Below, piece by piece: positions 1-8,759 of a DNA stretch of 58,643 nt; position 1 is the stretch's first letter; every line of letters begins with the position of its first letter. This stretch comes from Bacteroidales bacterium (GTDB lineage: Bacteria; Bacteroidota; Bacteroidia; Bacteroidales; UBA932), in contig JAFURF010000013.1 in assembly GCA_017471965.1 (NCBI GenBank), forward strand, positions 1-58,643, in the 5' to 3' direction. Made by a program: the position numbers and the translations under genes. The notes below the pieces were generated by a model, which worked only from the letters and a program-made list of their open reading frames with translations, did not search any database and was not told where the DNA came from.

Positions 1-536
1 CAACCTGTACGTGACACGAAGTCTACAACCTCCTCAGGCTTAGTGTAGGTGTGGTGGTCTGAGCTTACCTCATCCTCAACACCTGCGAGCACTCCGAGCT
101 CACCCTCAACTGTCACATCGAACTGGTGTGCATAGTCAACAACCTTCTTTGTAAGAGCAACGTTCTCGTCATACTCGAGGTGTGAACCGTCGATCATCAC
201 TGAAGAGAAGCCCATGTCGATGCAGCTCTTGCAAGTCTCGAATGAATCACCGTGGTCAAGGTGAAGAACGATCTGAGGATTCTCCCAACCGAGTTCCTTA
301 GCGTACTCTACTGCACCCTCTGCCATGTAGCGGAGAAGAGTCTGGTTAGCGTACTGACGCGCACCCTTTGAAACCTGAAGGATAACAGGAGACTTTGTCT
401 CAGCAGCAGCCGAGATGATAGCCTGAAGCTGCTCCATGTTGTTGAAGTTGAATGCCGGGATAGCGTAGCCGCCGTCGATTGCCTTTGCAAACATCTCCTT
501 GGTGTTCACAAGGCCGAGTTCCTTATAAGAAATCAT
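1..536 (-). CDS. fba: Class II fructose-bisphosphate aldolase, partial (C-terminus off the left edge)
   Basis: The minus strand from the ATG at 536-534 is open to the window edge (about 178 residues) and begins MISYKELGLVNTKEMF. It contains the class II aldolase segment HLDHGDSF with zinc-ligand histidines, followed by GFSSVMIDGSH and EGELGVLAGVED, all typical of the long Bacteroidales enzyme. The reaction is reversible cleavage of fructose 1,6-bisphosphate to dihydroxyacetone phosphate and glyceraldehyde 3-phosphate in cytosolic glycolysis and gluconeogenesis. The C-terminal part, with the remaining zinc and phosphate ligands, is outside the window. The gene is divergent from gmk, with a -7 box (584-591) almost touching the gmk -7 box. 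Confidence 0.93.
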   Translation of the reverse strand, partial: MISYKELGLVNTKEMFAKAIDGGYAIPAFNFNNMEQLQAIISAAAETKSPVILQVSKGARQYANQTLLRYMAEGAVEYAKELGWENPQIVLHLDHGDSFETCKSCIDMGFSSVMIDGSHLEYDENVALTKKVVDYAHQFDVTVEGELGVLAGVEDEVSSDHHTYTKPEEVVDFVSRTG

Positions 537-583
537 AATGCTATAATTTGTTTAAAAATCGTTTCGTTATCTTAAAATCTTGG

Positions 584-591
584 CAAAAATA
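584..591 (-). promoter_or_regulatory. Bacteroidota -7 box for the aldolase gene
   Basis: Reading the minus strand, TATTTTTG matches the Bacteroidota -7 consensus TAnnTTTG. It lies about 48 bases upstream of the aldolase start. I see no clear -33 TTG at the usual 19-21 base spacing. The position is inferred from consensus only. Confidence 0.45.
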
Positions 592-593
592 AC

Positions 594-601
594 TAATTTT
601 G
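594..601 (+). promoter_or_regulatory. Bacteroidota -7 box for gmk
   Basis: TAATTTTG matches TAnnTTTG and lies 20 bases before the gmk ATG, so the transcript would have a leader of roughly 13-15 bases. It is only 2 bases from the oppositely oriented aldolase -7 box, so both promoters occupy the same DNA. Confidence 0.5.
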
Positions 602-621
602 CCGAATATTGAAAAAATAAT

Positions 622-1191
622 ATGAACAATAAGGTAATCATCTTCTCTGCCCCGTCAGGAGCGGGCAAAAGCACCATAGTTAACCACCTTCTGGGTCTGT
701 ATCCGGAACTTGAATTCTCGATATCCGCCACATCACGCGCCACTAGAGGCCAGGAAAAGCATGGCGTGGAGTATTACTTCTTCACTGCCGACGAGTTCCG
801 CAGCATGATTGAAGAGGAAAAGTTCGTCGAATACGAGGAAGTGTATGCCGGCTCGTTCTACGGCACACTTAAGTCAGAAGTGGAGCGCATATGGGCGAAA
901 GGACACGCCATTGTCTTTGACATAGACGTCCAGGGAGGAGTGAACCTCAAGAGAATCTTCGGAGACCAGGCTCTTTCCGTATTCATTCAGGCCCCTTCTG
1001 TGGAAGTGCTCCGGAAGAGACTTATAGGACGTGGCACAGACACACCCGAAGCAATCGACAGGAGAGTGGCCAAGGCTGCATCTGAAATGGAGTTCGCAGC
1101 CGGGAAATTCGACCATGTCCTCATCAACGACGACCTTCAGAAGGCATTCGACGAGGCTGAAGAGGTAATCGGTAGTTTCCTCAAGAAATAA
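622..1191 (+). CDS. gmk: Guanylate kinase
   Basis: A 189-residue protein, normal length for bacterial guanylate kinase, which phosphorylates GMP to GDP with ATP in cytosolic purine nucleotide synthesis. The P-loop APSGAGKST is at residues 10-18. It is followed by the GMP-binding segment with SATSRATRGQEKHGVEYYF and the lid-side motif DIDVQGG. The ATG at 622 sits just downstream of a TAATTTTG -7 box. The first base of nadD is only 3 bases after the stop codon, so gmk, nadD and the following TraX-like gene form one transcription unit. Confidence 0.97.
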   Translation: MNNKVIIFSAPSGAGKSTIVNHLLGLYPELEFSISATSRATRGQEKHGVEYYFFTADEFRSMIEEEKFVEYEEVYAGSFYGTLKSEVERIWAKGHAIVFDIDVQGGVNLKRIFGDQALSVFIQAPSVEVLRKRLIGRGTDTPEAIDRRVAKAASEMEFAAGKFDHVLINDDLQKAFDEAEEVIGSFLKK

Positions 1192-1194
1192 GAA

Positions 1195-1755
1195 ATGAAC
1201 ATTGCGGTATACAGCGGATCATTCAATCCATTGCACATAGGTCACCTCGCCATAATGAAATATCTTGTCGGCGAAGGGGGATTTGACCGCGTTTACCTCA
1301 TAGTATCTCCAAAGAATCCTCTTAAGGACGGCATCTCAAGCGCCAGCGGACAGGCACGGTACGAGGCTGCCATCGAAGCAGTCAACCGCCATTTCCCGCA
1401 TGGAAAGGTAAAGGTAGACGACATCGAACTGACAATGCCGGAGCCTCATTATACCATCAGGACACTGGATGCGCTGCATGAACGTGAGCCAGGTAATGAA
1501 TTCACCCTGGTAATGGGTGCCGACAATCTGGCCGACATCCGCAGATGGAGGGACTACAAAAAGATCCTGACGGAATACAGCGCAGCAGTATATCCACGCT
1601 CCGGATATGACCTGGACGCCGTCAAGGAAGACCTTATGAGAGAAGACGCCTCATATAGAATCACAATCCTGAAAGCAGAAACGGTAGACATATCGTCTAC
1701 CGCCATCCGTAACGCCATTGCCGCGGGAGAGGATCCGTCGGCGTGGCTAATGTAA
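1195..1755 (+). CDS. nadD: Nicotinate-nucleotide adenylyltransferase
   Basis: A 186-residue nucleotidyltransferase. The N-terminal motif GSFNPLHIGH (residues 8-17) is the T/HxGH ATP-binding signature, and ISSTAIR near the C-terminus is the second conserved motif of the NadD family. The enzyme adenylates nicotinate mononucleotide to deamido-NAD in NAD synthesis. Starting 3 bases after gmk, it is almost certainly cotranscribed. The acidic run EPGNEFTLVMGADNL contains the usual GAD substrate-binding triplet. Confidence 0.95.
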   Translation: MNIAVYSGSFNPLHIGHLAIMKYLVGEGGFDRVYLIVSPKNPLKDGISSASGQARYEAAIEAVNRHFPHGKVKVDDIELTMPEPHYTIRTLDALHEREPGNEFTLVMGADNLADIRRWRDYKKILTEYSAAVYPRSGYDLDAVKEDLMREDASYRITILKAETVDISSTAIRNAIAAGEDPSAWLM

Positions 1756-1764
1756 CTTTCCATC

Positions 1765-2457
1765 ATGAGCGGCTCGATACTTAAACTCTTTGCGTGCCTT
1801 GCGATGCTTCTCGACCATATCGCAGCATTTCTGCCGGGAAGTTTCCTCGACATGAACGAGTCCTTGTTCATGCTCGGAGACAAGGAAATCACCCTTAGGC
1901 TTATGTTCCACTACATAGGAAGGACCGCTTTCCCGATATTCGCCTTTCTGATTACAGAAGGCTACGTCCATACTCATGACAGAAAGAAATACGGCATAAG
2001 CCTCCTGATGTTTGCACTGATATCTGAGATCCCATGGAACCTTGCCAGAAGCGGAGACATTTTCTTCGGCAGGCAGAACGTATTCTTCACCCTCTTTCTT
2101 GGATATGTCGGAATCTGCATTCTGGAACGTTACAGGGAAGACATAAAAAAATGCAGCACCTATTTGGCTGCACTTTTCCTTATATCCATCGCTTTAAGGG
2201 CTGATTACGGTTGTTTCGGGTTCGGCTTCATCATGCTCCTTTACCTTCTCAAGGAGCGTAAGGTGCTGATGAGCATCATAGGAGCATGCGTCCTGCCGAG
2301 CAGGTGGATAGGAGGAACGGCGTTCATTCCTATACTTCTATATAACGGGAAACGAGGATTCGCAAAAGGTAAATTTGCCAAATACGCGTTCTACGCTTTT
2401 TATCCCACCCATCTTCTCCTTCTGTATCTGCTGAGGGTGTTCCTGCTAAGCAATTGA
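1765..2457 (+). CDS. TraX-family integral membrane protein
   Basis: A 230-residue hydrophobic protein with about six to eight predicted membrane segments. It matches the TraX family: LLDHIAAF near the start, HYIGRTAFPIFAFLITEG in the first third and ALISEIPWNLA after it. The F-plasmid TraX acetylates pilin, but chromosomal TraX-like proteins are common in gut anaerobes and their acyl-acceptor is unknown. No conjugation gene lies nearby, so a conjugative role should not be assumed. It starts 9 bases after nadD and ends convergently 18 bases before the HerA-like gene. Confidence 0.8.
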   Translation: MSGSILKLFACLAMLLDHIAAFLPGSFLDMNESLFMLGDKEITLRLMFHYIGRTAFPIFAFLITEGYVHTHDRKKYGISLLMFALISEIPWNLARSGDIFFGRQNVFFTLFLGYVGICILERYREDIKKCSTYLAALFLISIALRADYGCFGFGFIMLLYLLKERKVLMSIIGACVLPSRWIGGTAFIPILLYNGKRGFAKGKFAKYAFYAFYPTHLLLLYLLRVFLLSN

Positions 2458-2475
2458 CCCTGCCCGGACAAGTCC

Positions 2476-4056
2476 TTATTTCAGAAGAGTTCCCAATACG
2501 CTACGAGTGAGTTGGCGTGTCGCCGTACGGGCCGCAGAGCCTACAGCCTTGCCTGCAATATCCTTTGCAGTGGTCTTCGACTTCTTGCCTGTCACCTTCT
2601 TGGATACTTCATTTCCTATTGAACTGGTCACGCTAGTCACCACAGCACCCACTACGGCACCGAAGATGCCTTTCAGAAGACTGTTACCTCCATCTGACTT
2701 ACCGGACTTTTTCTCTGCCTTTTCTGCCTTCTGTGCAGCTTCTGCTGCTTCCTGTTCGGCAGCCATCGCTGCTTCAGCCTCCTCCATCAGCACTTCAAAA
2801 GCGCTTTCTCTGTCAACTATCTTGTCATACTTGCCATAAAGGCGGGACTGATTGATTATCTGTCCGCGCTGTCCTTCTGTGACGGCACCTATCTGACTCA
2901 AAGGAAAGAGTATCCTGGCACGTTCCACCATCGACGGTGCACCATTCTCATCAAGGAAAGAGACCAGAGCCTCACCGGTACCGAGTTCCATTATCGCGTC
3001 CGCGGTCTTGAAGTCCGGGTTGGCACGGAAAGTCTCGGCAGCAGTCTTCACAGCCTTCTGGTCCTTTGGAGTGAAGGCACGCAGTGCATGCTGGACACGG
3101 TTTCCTAGTTGTCCCAGTATCTCTTCAGGGATGTCTGTCGGGCTCTGTGTCACGAAATATACTCCTACTCCCTTGCTTCGTATCAGACGTACGACCTGCT
3201 CGATCTTGTCGACCAGAGCCTTGGATGTCTCATCAAAGAGCATATGGGCCTCGTCAAAGAAGAAGACGAGTTTCGGAAGATCCATATCACCGACTTCAGG
3301 CAGTCTTTCATACAGTTCAGAGAGCAGCCAAAGAAGGAATGTAGAATACATCTTAGGCTGCAGCATCAGTCTGTCAGCAGCAAGCACATTCATCACACCC
3401 TTTCCCTGCTCACACTGAAGGAGGTCATATATATCAAAGGACGGCTCCGCAAAGAACTTGTCAGCACCCTGGTTTTCAAGGGTCAGAAGAGCCCTCTGGA
3501 TGGCTCCGACACTCTGCGCAGTTATATTGCCGTATGCTGCGGTATACTTCTTTGCATTCTCTGCCACATAATTGAGCATCGAACGAAGATCCTTCATGTC
3601 TATAAGGAGAAGCCCTCTGTCGTCGGCTATCCTGAAGACAATATTCAGGATTCCTTCCTGGGTTTCATTCAGTTCCAGAAGTCTGGAAAGAAGTTGCGGT
3701 CCCATTTCGGAGACGGTGGTCCTCATAGGGTGTCCCTGCTCCCCGAACACATCGAAGAAGCGTACCGGGCAAGGTCCGAACTCAGGAGACTCTATACCGA
3801 ACTCGGCACAACGCTTCTCTATGAAGCCGCTCATGCTGCCGCTCTGGCTGATTCCGGAAAGGTCACCTTTCATGTCAGCCATGAAGCAAGGGACACCGGC
3901 CTGACAGAAAGTCTCGGCCAGCACCTGAAGTGTAACGGTCTTTCCTGTTCCGGTAGCACCGGCTATCAGACCGTGGCGGTTAGCCATCTTTCCACATATT
4001 GATATTGGGCCATTGGGACCGTGGGCCACATAGAGGCCGTGTTCATTTGTATACAT
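2476..4056 (-). CDS. HerA-like ATPase (DUF853/YjgR family)
   Basis: A 526-residue P-loop ATPase of the HerA/FtsK superfamily. Walker A GATGTGKT is at residues 33-40 and Walker [13 protein letters not shown] is near the middle. The order of these motifs, the [19 protein letters not shown] segment and the Ala/Glu/Lys-rich coiled stretch before the C-terminus fit the DUF853 group (E. coli YjgR), whose role is unknown. The C-terminal tail (about residues 450-526) is Gly/Ala/Lys/Thr rich and possibly membrane- or DNA-associated. It is the last gene of the minus-strand operon that begins at 8649. A TA-dinucleotide run lies directly before its start (about 4053-4066). Confidence 0.85.
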   Translation of the reverse strand: MYTNEHGLYVAHGPNGPISICGKMANRHGLIAGATGTGKTVTLQVLAETFCQAGVPCFMADMKGDLSGISQSGSMSGFIEKRCAEFGIESPEFGPCPVRFFDVFGEQGHPMRTTVSEMGPQLLSRLLELNETQEGILNIVFRIADDRGLLLIDMKDLRSMLNYVAENAKKYTAAYGNITAQSVGAIQRALLTLENQGADKFFAEPSFDIYDLLQCEQGKGVMNVLAADRLMLQPKMYSTFLLWLLSELYERLPEVGDMDLPKLVFFFDEAHMLFDETSKALVDKIEQVVRLIRSKGVGVYFVTQSPTDIPEEILGQLGNRVQHALRAFTPKDQKAVKTAAETFRANPDFKTADAIMELGTGEALVSFLDENGAPSMVERARILFPLSQIGAVTEGQRGQIINQSRLYGKYDKIVDRESAFEVLMEEAEAAMAAEQEAAEAAQKAEKAEKKSGKSDGGNSLLKGIFGAVVGAVVTSVTSSIGNEVSKKVTGKKSKTTAKDIAGKAVGSAARTATRQLTRSVLGTLLK

Positions 4057-4074
4057 ATATATATTATTGGTATT

Positions 4075-4108
4075 AGATTCTCACGTCACTTCGCTCCTCA
4101 TAATGACA
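4075..4108 (-). repeat. Intergenic repeat, TGTCATTCTGAG-type, copy 1
   Basis: On the minus strand this reads TGTCATTATGAGGAGCGAAG then TGACGTGAGAATCT. It is a near match to copies at 22533-22559 and 27866-27894: a TGTCATTCTGAG-like head, an AGCGAAG-like middle and a GAATCT tail. It lies just after the SulP stop codon. The last SulP codons and the repeat share a GAAGTGAC direct repeat. Confidence 0.55.
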
Positions 4109-4113
4109 GAGTG

Positions 4114-5826
4114 TCACTTCGTCCCTACGAGTTCGCGGGCTTTTTCAAGAGCCGGAACAATGTGTGGGAAAATATATTCCGGACCGATTTCCAGATCGAC
4201 ACCGAATTTGACAAGGGATTGATGTACCTTTTCAGTCACACCTGAAAGAATTACGGTCACTCCCCTCTTATGGGTACGCTCGCACAAGTTGCGGAGGTTG
4301 TTGATACCGGTAGAATCAATGAAAGGCACCTTCCTCATCCTTATGATACGCACCTTGGTTCCTTTCTTCTTCACCTGCTCCAATTCCTCGAATCTGCTTG
4401 CAAGACCGAAGAAGAACGGTCCGTCAATTTCATATACCTCTACATCGGCAGGGATGTCGAGACGGTCGGTATTCTCCATTGCCGCCTTCTCAGGGTCCTC
4501 AGTAGCAGCCACAAAGTCTTCCTGAAGGACCTTGACCTGGGATGTCTCCATGACACGACGCACGAATAGAACGATGGCGAGTACGACACCTACTTCGATT
4601 GCAACTGTAAGGTCTACGATGACAGTGAGGAAGAAGGTAAGGAGAAGCACAGCGACATCCGACTTGTCACCACGGAGAAGATACTTGAAGGTCTTCCACT
4701 CACTCATGTTATATGCCACCTGAACTAGGATTGCCGCAAGGCATGACAGAGGGATATAAACCGCATAAGGCATCAGGAAGAGATATATGAGCAGCAGCAC
4801 GACTGCATGGATTATACCTGTAACCGGAGTCTTTCCTCCGTTGTTGATGCTGGCCATCGTCCTCGCAAGGGCTCCTGTAGCAGGAATACCGCCGAAGAGC
4901 GGAGTAACGATATTGGCGATTCCCTGTCCTATGAGTTCCGTATTGGAGTTATGCTGTTTTCCTGTAGCACCGTCAGCCACCATGGCTGCAAGAAGCGACT
5001 CTATGGCGCAGAGGATGGCGATTGTAAAGGCCGGAGAGACCAGTCCCTTTATGGTTTCGTAATCGAACTCGGGAGCGACAGGTTTCGGCATAGGCAAGCC
5101 GTCTGCCAATTCAGGAAACTTGGAACCGATGGTAGCGAACTCGATCCCCGCGAAACGGCTCAGGAGCACAGATGCAACGGTGCCTATGATCAGAGCGATA
5201 AGAGAGCCCGGAACCTTCTTTGTCACCTTGCTCCAACTGAAGCAGATCACAAGACAGACTACGCTCATGACCAGTTCCACCCAGTTTATGCTTCCTATAT
5301 TCTGGAAATAGCAGGCCCACTGGGGAATGAATCCCGCCGGCACCTGCAGGTCAAGAGGCAGACCGAAGAAATCCTTCATCTGCGTCGAGAATATAGTCAG
5401 GGCGATACCGCTCGTGAATCCTACAACGATAGGATACGGTATGAACTTGAATATCGCGCCCATCTTGCAGACACCCATGATGACAAGAAAGACTCCCGCC
5501 ATGATGGTAGCAATGATGAGCCCCTGCATTCCATATTGTCCTACAATACCTGCGACAATCACAATGAATGCTCCGGTAGGGCCTCCGATCAGGAAGTTGG
5601 ACCCTCCGAAGAATGAAATAAGAAAACCGGCCACTATTGCCGTGATCAGACCCTGCTGAGGGGTCACTCCACTTGCTATACCGAATGCTATGGCAAGAGG
5701 CAACGCAATGATACCGACGATGATGCCGGCGATAAGATCTGAAGTGAAGGTCTTTCCATCATACTGACCTTTTCTGAACAGCCCGAACAGTTTGGGCTCG
5801 AACACTTCTTTCAGGTTAAATTTCAT
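4114..5826 (-). CDS. SulP/SLC26-family anion transporter with STAS domain
   Basis: A 570-residue inner-membrane transporter. Residues about 25-430 carry the SulP core of roughly 10-14 membrane segments, with the Gly/Pro-rich helix GLITAIVAGFLISFFGG and the IGGPTGAFIVI repeat element. Residues about 455-565 form a cytoplasmic STAS domain with VPFIDSTGINNL, the site that corresponds to the conserved phosphorylatable position in anti-sigma antagonists. The family moves sulfate, bicarbonate or C4-dicarboxylates, and the substrate cannot be read from sequence. It lies 11 bases after the DUF4861-like gene. No carbonic anhydrase or sulfur assimilation gene is near to indicate the anion. Confidence 0.92.
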   Translation of the reverse strand: MKFNLKEVFEPKLFGLFRKGQYDGKTFTSDLIAGIIVGIIALPLAIAFGIASGVTPQQGLITAIVAGFLISFFGGSNFLIGGPTGAFIVIVAGIVGQYGMQGLIIATIMAGVFLVIMGVCKMGAIFKFIPYPIVVGFTSGIALTIFSTQMKDFFGLPLDLQVPAGFIPQWACYFQNIGSINWVELVMSVVCLVICFSWSKVTKKVPGSLIALIIGTVASVLLSRFAGIEFATIGSKFPELADGLPMPKPVAPEFDYETIKGLVSPAFTIAILCAIESLLAAMVADGATGKQHNSNTELIGQGIANIVTPLFGGIPATGALARTMASINNGGKTPVTGIIHAVVLLLIYLFLMPYAVYIPLSCLAAILVQVAYNMSEWKTFKYLLRGDKSDVAVLLLTFFLTVIVDLTVAIEVGVVLAIVLFVRRVMETSQVKVLQEDFVAATEDPEKAAMENTDRLDIPADVEVYEIDGPFFFGLASRFEELEQVKKKGTKVRIIRMRKVPFIDSTGINNLRNLCERTHKRGVTVILSGVTEKVHQSLVKFGVDLEIGPEYIFPHIVPALEKARELVGTK

Positions 5827-5837
5827 AACTACACTAA

Positions 5838-6689
5838 CTAATTGAAAATATACGCTTCAAAGCGTTTCATAGTATTAAGTTCGGCCTCTCTGGTCGATGT
5901 TGCCACAACCTTCGTCTGAACCTCTGACGTAGGTTTCGAAATGGCTCTGACCATATTTTCAGTCTTCTCCACGGTAGGGAACATCTTGCCGGACAATGTC
6001 ATCGCTGCACCTATAGGAGTCACGTAAGGTGTCTTCCCTCCCGTATGGATACCCCATACAAGAATGTGTTTCTCATCATATCGCACAGACTGTCCCTCAT
6101 GATAATTCACACCTGTAAGAAACATGACCTTCTTGCCGGAAAGTTCCTTTGCTGTAACCACTGCTTCACGTGTCTTGACATTCATGTCTATCCTGATGGA
6201 GATGTCGACAAGATCACCGGCATACTCCACTCCGTATGCGATCATTTCCGCATATGAGCCCTTTTTTGTATCCCCTACACGCGCCGTACGCCCTTTGGTT
6301 GCGACAAGTTTGATTTCCTTTTCGCCGTCCCATAGAGCAAAGCCTCCCAGACCGACAGTCTTTCCGACCAGGTATTCATCATTTCCTGCTCCATTAGCAA
6401 TCTGCAATGAATCAGGATACCATTTATATTCCTTGAGTTCCATTCCTCTTCCGCTCTTGGAATAGAGATCCACCGCACCGCTGTCATTGAAATATATGCG
6501 CAGCGCCATATGACTGTTCTCTACGGCAGGTCCGTGATGGCCCACCTTATTATATTGGTTGCCGGTTTCAGATACGATTTCCTGCACCTGCAGGGAATCA
6601 CTCCTCCAGAAAAGGCTGCTGGCTGTCTGAGCCGCTGCAGAAGAACAGAACAGGAATAAGACAAATATTGAGGTTAGAACAGTCTTCAT
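5838..6689 (-). CDS. Secreted DUF4861-like protein
   Basis: A 283-residue protein with a clear signal peptide (VLFLFCSSAAAQ, cleavage near residue 20), so exported. The segments ENSHMALRIYFNDSGAVDLY, GKTVGLGGFALWDGEKE and a C-terminal YHEGQSVRYDEKHILVWGIH resemble DUF4861, a beta-rich family common in Bacteroidota polysaccharide loci and often near pectin or rhamnogalacturonan enzymes. I assign the family from memory of its pattern, not a search. Its setting here is odd: between rsmD and a SulP transporter in a housekeeping operon, 9 kb from the pectin locus. The catalytic role, if any, is unknown. Confidence 0.6.
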   Translation of the reverse strand: MKTVLTSIFVLFLFCSSAAAQTASSLFWRSDSLQVQEIVSETGNQYNKVGHHGPAVENSHMALRIYFNDSGAVDLYSKSGRGMELKEYKWYPDSLQIANGAGNDEYLVGKTVGLGGFALWDGEKEIKLVATKGRTARVGDTKKGSYAEMIAYGVEYAGDLVDISIRIDMNVKTREAVVTAKELSGKKVMFLTGVNYHEGQSVRYDEKHILVWGIHTGGKTPYVTPIGAAMTLSGKMFPTVEKTENMVRAISKPTSEVQTKVVATSTREAELNTMKRFEAYIFN

Positions 6690-6707
6690 AAGTTGATGGT
6701 ATTAAAT

Positions 6708-7250
6708 TCACGCCTGAGGCATTTCGAAAAATGAGAAATGTACATTTCCATACTTCTTTTCCTTGACGAAATACGGATGGCTGTCAAAACTGTATTCATC
6801 AGGATGCTCCAGGATGAAATATGCTCCGGGATGCAGAATGTCTTTCGCGAATATCTTGTCCGGGATTGTCGCAAGATCTTCCAATGCGTAAGGAGGATCG
6901 GCGAAGATTATATCGAACTTCTCACGGCATATATCCAGAAATTCAAAGACATTATGACGTACGACCGTAAGGTTCTTCATATTGAACTTTGCCGCCTGCG
7001 ACTTTATGAAATTGGCATGAAGGGGAAGCATTTCCACACAATATACCATGGAGGCACCGCGTGAGGCGAATTCGTATGAAATGGCACCGGTACCTCCGAA
7101 AAGGTCCAGAACCTGCAATCCTTCCATATCATACTCGTTGTTGAGAATATTGAACAGTCCTTCCTTCGCAAAGTCCGTAGTAGGACGAGCCTTATAACCC
7201 TGCGGCGGAAGTATTGTCTTTCCCTTAAGTCTGCCTCCGATAATCCTCAT
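6708..7250 (-). CDS. rsmD: 16S rRNA (guanine(966)-N(2))-methyltransferase
   Basis: A 180-residue SAM-dependent methyltransferase. It begins MRIIGGRLKGKTI, the standard RsmD N-terminus, with RPTTDFAKEGLFNIL following. The SAM-binding loop is VLDLFGGTGAISYE, and the catalytic motif is FADPPY (a D/N-PPY motif for exocyclic amino methylation). It methylates G966 (E. coli numbering) of 16S rRNA during 30S assembly. It lies 5 bases after the DUF3822 gene, a pairing usual in Bacteroidota. Confidence 0.95.
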   Translation of the reverse strand: MRIIGGRLKGKTILPPQGYKARPTTDFAKEGLFNILNNEYDMEGLQVLDLFGGTGAISYEFASRGASMVYCVEMLPLHANFIKSQAAKFNMKNLTVVRHNVFEFLDICREKFDIIFADPPYALEDLATIPDKIFAKDILHPGAYFILEHPDEYSFDSHPYFVKEKKYGNVHFSFFEMPQA

Positions 7251-7255
7251 ATACG

Positions 7256-7936
7256 CTAAATCTGCTCTACATTCTTGAAATACCGATAAAGAGACATCTC
7301 CTCATCTTCGTTCAACGGAGTCCTGAAACATATTGTAGAGACCTCCATATTAAGTTGAAGTTTCTTCATCGCCAGAAAAATGAAATATTGTGCCGTGGTG
7401 AAGTCCGGAGCCTCATAGGAATTACACAGAAGGAGGGTCTTCCCTTGTGCAATGGCAAGATAGAGATAGCCATCCATATATGAAGCAATGATCCTGTTGT
7501 ATTCTGTCAGTCCGGACAAGGACTCAAGAATGTAATACAACTCCGGAAGAGGATCCACCTTGCTGCCGTCAGCCCTTACCACTGTCTCTGACATCACCTT
7601 GGACAGGGTCTCACCTATTGAGTTGGAATATATGAGCATGGCATCAAAAGCCTTGACCTCGACAGCATCAACCGGATCGCCGTCCTTCAGGTCCGCAACA
7701 TCTTCAAGTGCGGCACGTGCTCCATCACTGCCATAGAACGGGGAAGGGACCAGTGCGCACTTGGGAGTGAACACCGCAATTTCCACCTGATCATATCTTA
7801 CCTGCAGTTCAGGAGTAGTAAAAATTCTTTCAGAAGACATCCATCCGGAACGACGGACACCTTCTGTACCTTCTATTTTAAAAGAATATCCACTCAAGCC
7901 GACTTGAATGGATATTCTGTTTGTATTTTCAAGCAT
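7256..7936 (-). CDS. DUF3822 family protein
   Basis: A 226-residue cytoplasmic protein resembling DUF3822, a Bacteroidota family usually encoded directly upstream of rsmD, as here. The N-terminal part (ISIQVGLSGYSFKI) and the middle LLLCNSYEAPDFTTAQYFIF suggest the actin-like ATPase-related fold proposed for such proteins, but I see no definite nucleotide-binding motif. No function is established. Tight spacing (5 bases on each side) places it in the operon from 8649 to 2476. Confidence 0.8.
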   Translation of the reverse strand: MLENTNRISIQVGLSGYSFKIEGTEGVRRSGWMSSERIFTTPELQVRYDQVEIAVFTPKCALVPSPFYGSDGARAALEDVADLKDGDPVDAVEVKAFDAMLIYSNSIGETLSKVMSETVVRADGSKVDPLPELYYILESLSGLTEYNRIIASYMDGYLYLAIAQGKTLLLCNSYEAPDFTTAQYFIFLAMKKLQLNMEVSTICFRTPLNEDEEMSLYRYFKNVEQI

Positions 7937-7941
7937 ATAGG

Positions 7942-8649
7942 CTACTCCCAGTTACCTGCATTGTTGTTAGGAGCGTCGATGCTTCCGACCATAAGACCCT
8001 TGTAGCGTCCCTTGTCTTCCTGCTCTGCATCGAGATTGATGCGGAGTTGGTTATCAAGACCTCTGAGAAGGCTCTTGTAAGGCATCTTTGCCTCGAAGAG
8101 AGGAACATTCACACCCGACACCTTCTTGATTGTAGACTCCATGATGACAGAGTCTCCGCCACTGAATGGGATGAATGCGATCGAATCGACCACAAAACCA
8201 GGACGGTCATTGAAGAGAGTATCCTTAACCGCTATGTCACTGCTCACCTGGAATACGAGATTCTGCTCACCGGCAAGATACAGTTCGTGGAGTTTCTCGT
8301 TGAGTTTATCACCCTTGAGGTTGCGGAACTTCTTCTTGATGGCATCCGTATGAGCCATGGCAAGAGAGTCATCCTTTGAACCTACCTGAAGAGTAATCTT
8401 CATCTTACCTTCATTATAGAACATGATAAGAGAATCGAGAGTAGAAGCATAACGCGCATTCACATTCTTGAAGGCTACCTGAAGATCGCGGATATCCTTA
8501 AGACGCTGGATAGCGATCTCAGAACGATAGTCCTTGTGCTTGTTGAACTTCACTGGCTCCATGATACTTTGAACAAGAGCATAAGTCAATCCTACGATGC
8601 ATGCAGGGAGGATGAGATAGGTGAAAACCTTTTTTACAATTGAACCCAT
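7942..8649 (-). CDS. Conserved membrane-anchored protein of unknown function
   Basis: A 235-residue protein with one N-terminal membrane segment (about residues 8-27, YLILPACIVGLTYALV) and a soluble, probably periplasmic, remainder. I recognise it as a Bacteroidales-type conserved hypothetical but cannot name a domain. The region RLKDIRDLQVAFKNVNARYA looks like a short helix after the membrane anchor, as in pilin-like or YtxH-like anchors, and the C-terminal half is beta-rich. It is first in the operon with DUF3822 and rsmD and has a good promoter (8687-8717). The C-terminus is Asn-rich (NNNAGNWE). Confidence 0.75.
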   Translation of the reverse strand: MGSIVKKVFTYLILPACIVGLTYALVQSIMEPVKFNKHKDYRSEIAIQRLKDIRDLQVAFKNVNARYASTLDSLIMFYNEGKMKITLQVGSKDDSLAMAHTDAIKKKFRNLKGDKLNEKLHELYLAGEQNLVFQVSSDIAVKDTLFNDRPGFVVDSIAFIPFSGGDSVIMESTIKKVSGVNVPLFEAKMPYKSLLRGLDNQLRINLDAEQEDKGRYKGLMVGSIDAPNNNAGNWE

Positions 8650-8686
8650 TATTTTTAGTGTTTTATTTTTTCTTTTAAATTCCGGA

Positions 8687-8717
8687 CAAAGTTAGGAAAT
8701 TGATTTATGAAATGCAA
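8687..8717 (-). promoter_or_regulatory. Bacteroidota promoter for the 8649-2476 operon
   Basis: On the minus strand TTG (8717-8715) is followed after exactly 20 bases by TAACTTTG (8694-8687), matching the Bacteroidota -33/-7 arrangement. The start codon at 8649 is 37 bases downstream of the -7 box. The promoter overlaps the divergent nrnA promoter. Confidence 0.6.
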
Positions 8718-8726
8718 TATAATTTG

Positions 8727-8734
8727 TAATTTTG
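8727..8734 (+). promoter_or_regulatory. Bacteroidota -7 box for the nrnA operon
   Basis: TAATTTTG matches TAnnTTTG, 25 bases before the ATG at 8760. A TTG at 8700-8702 is 24 bases upstream, longer than ideal. The short distance supports the ATG at 8760 over a TTG at 8748. Confidence 0.45.
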
Positions 8735-8759
8735 CACCATCAAATGATTGACGCAAACA

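Noticed and set aside
1765-2457. A conjugative element suggested by the TraX-like gene
   Set aside because: There is no relaxase, coupling protein, mating-pore or integrase gene nearby; the neighbours are gmk and nadD.
3109-4002. A 297-codon plus-strand frame opposite the HerA-like gene
   Set aside because: The opposite strand encodes a complete ATPase with Walker motifs; the plus frame has no recognisable domain and is a shadow.
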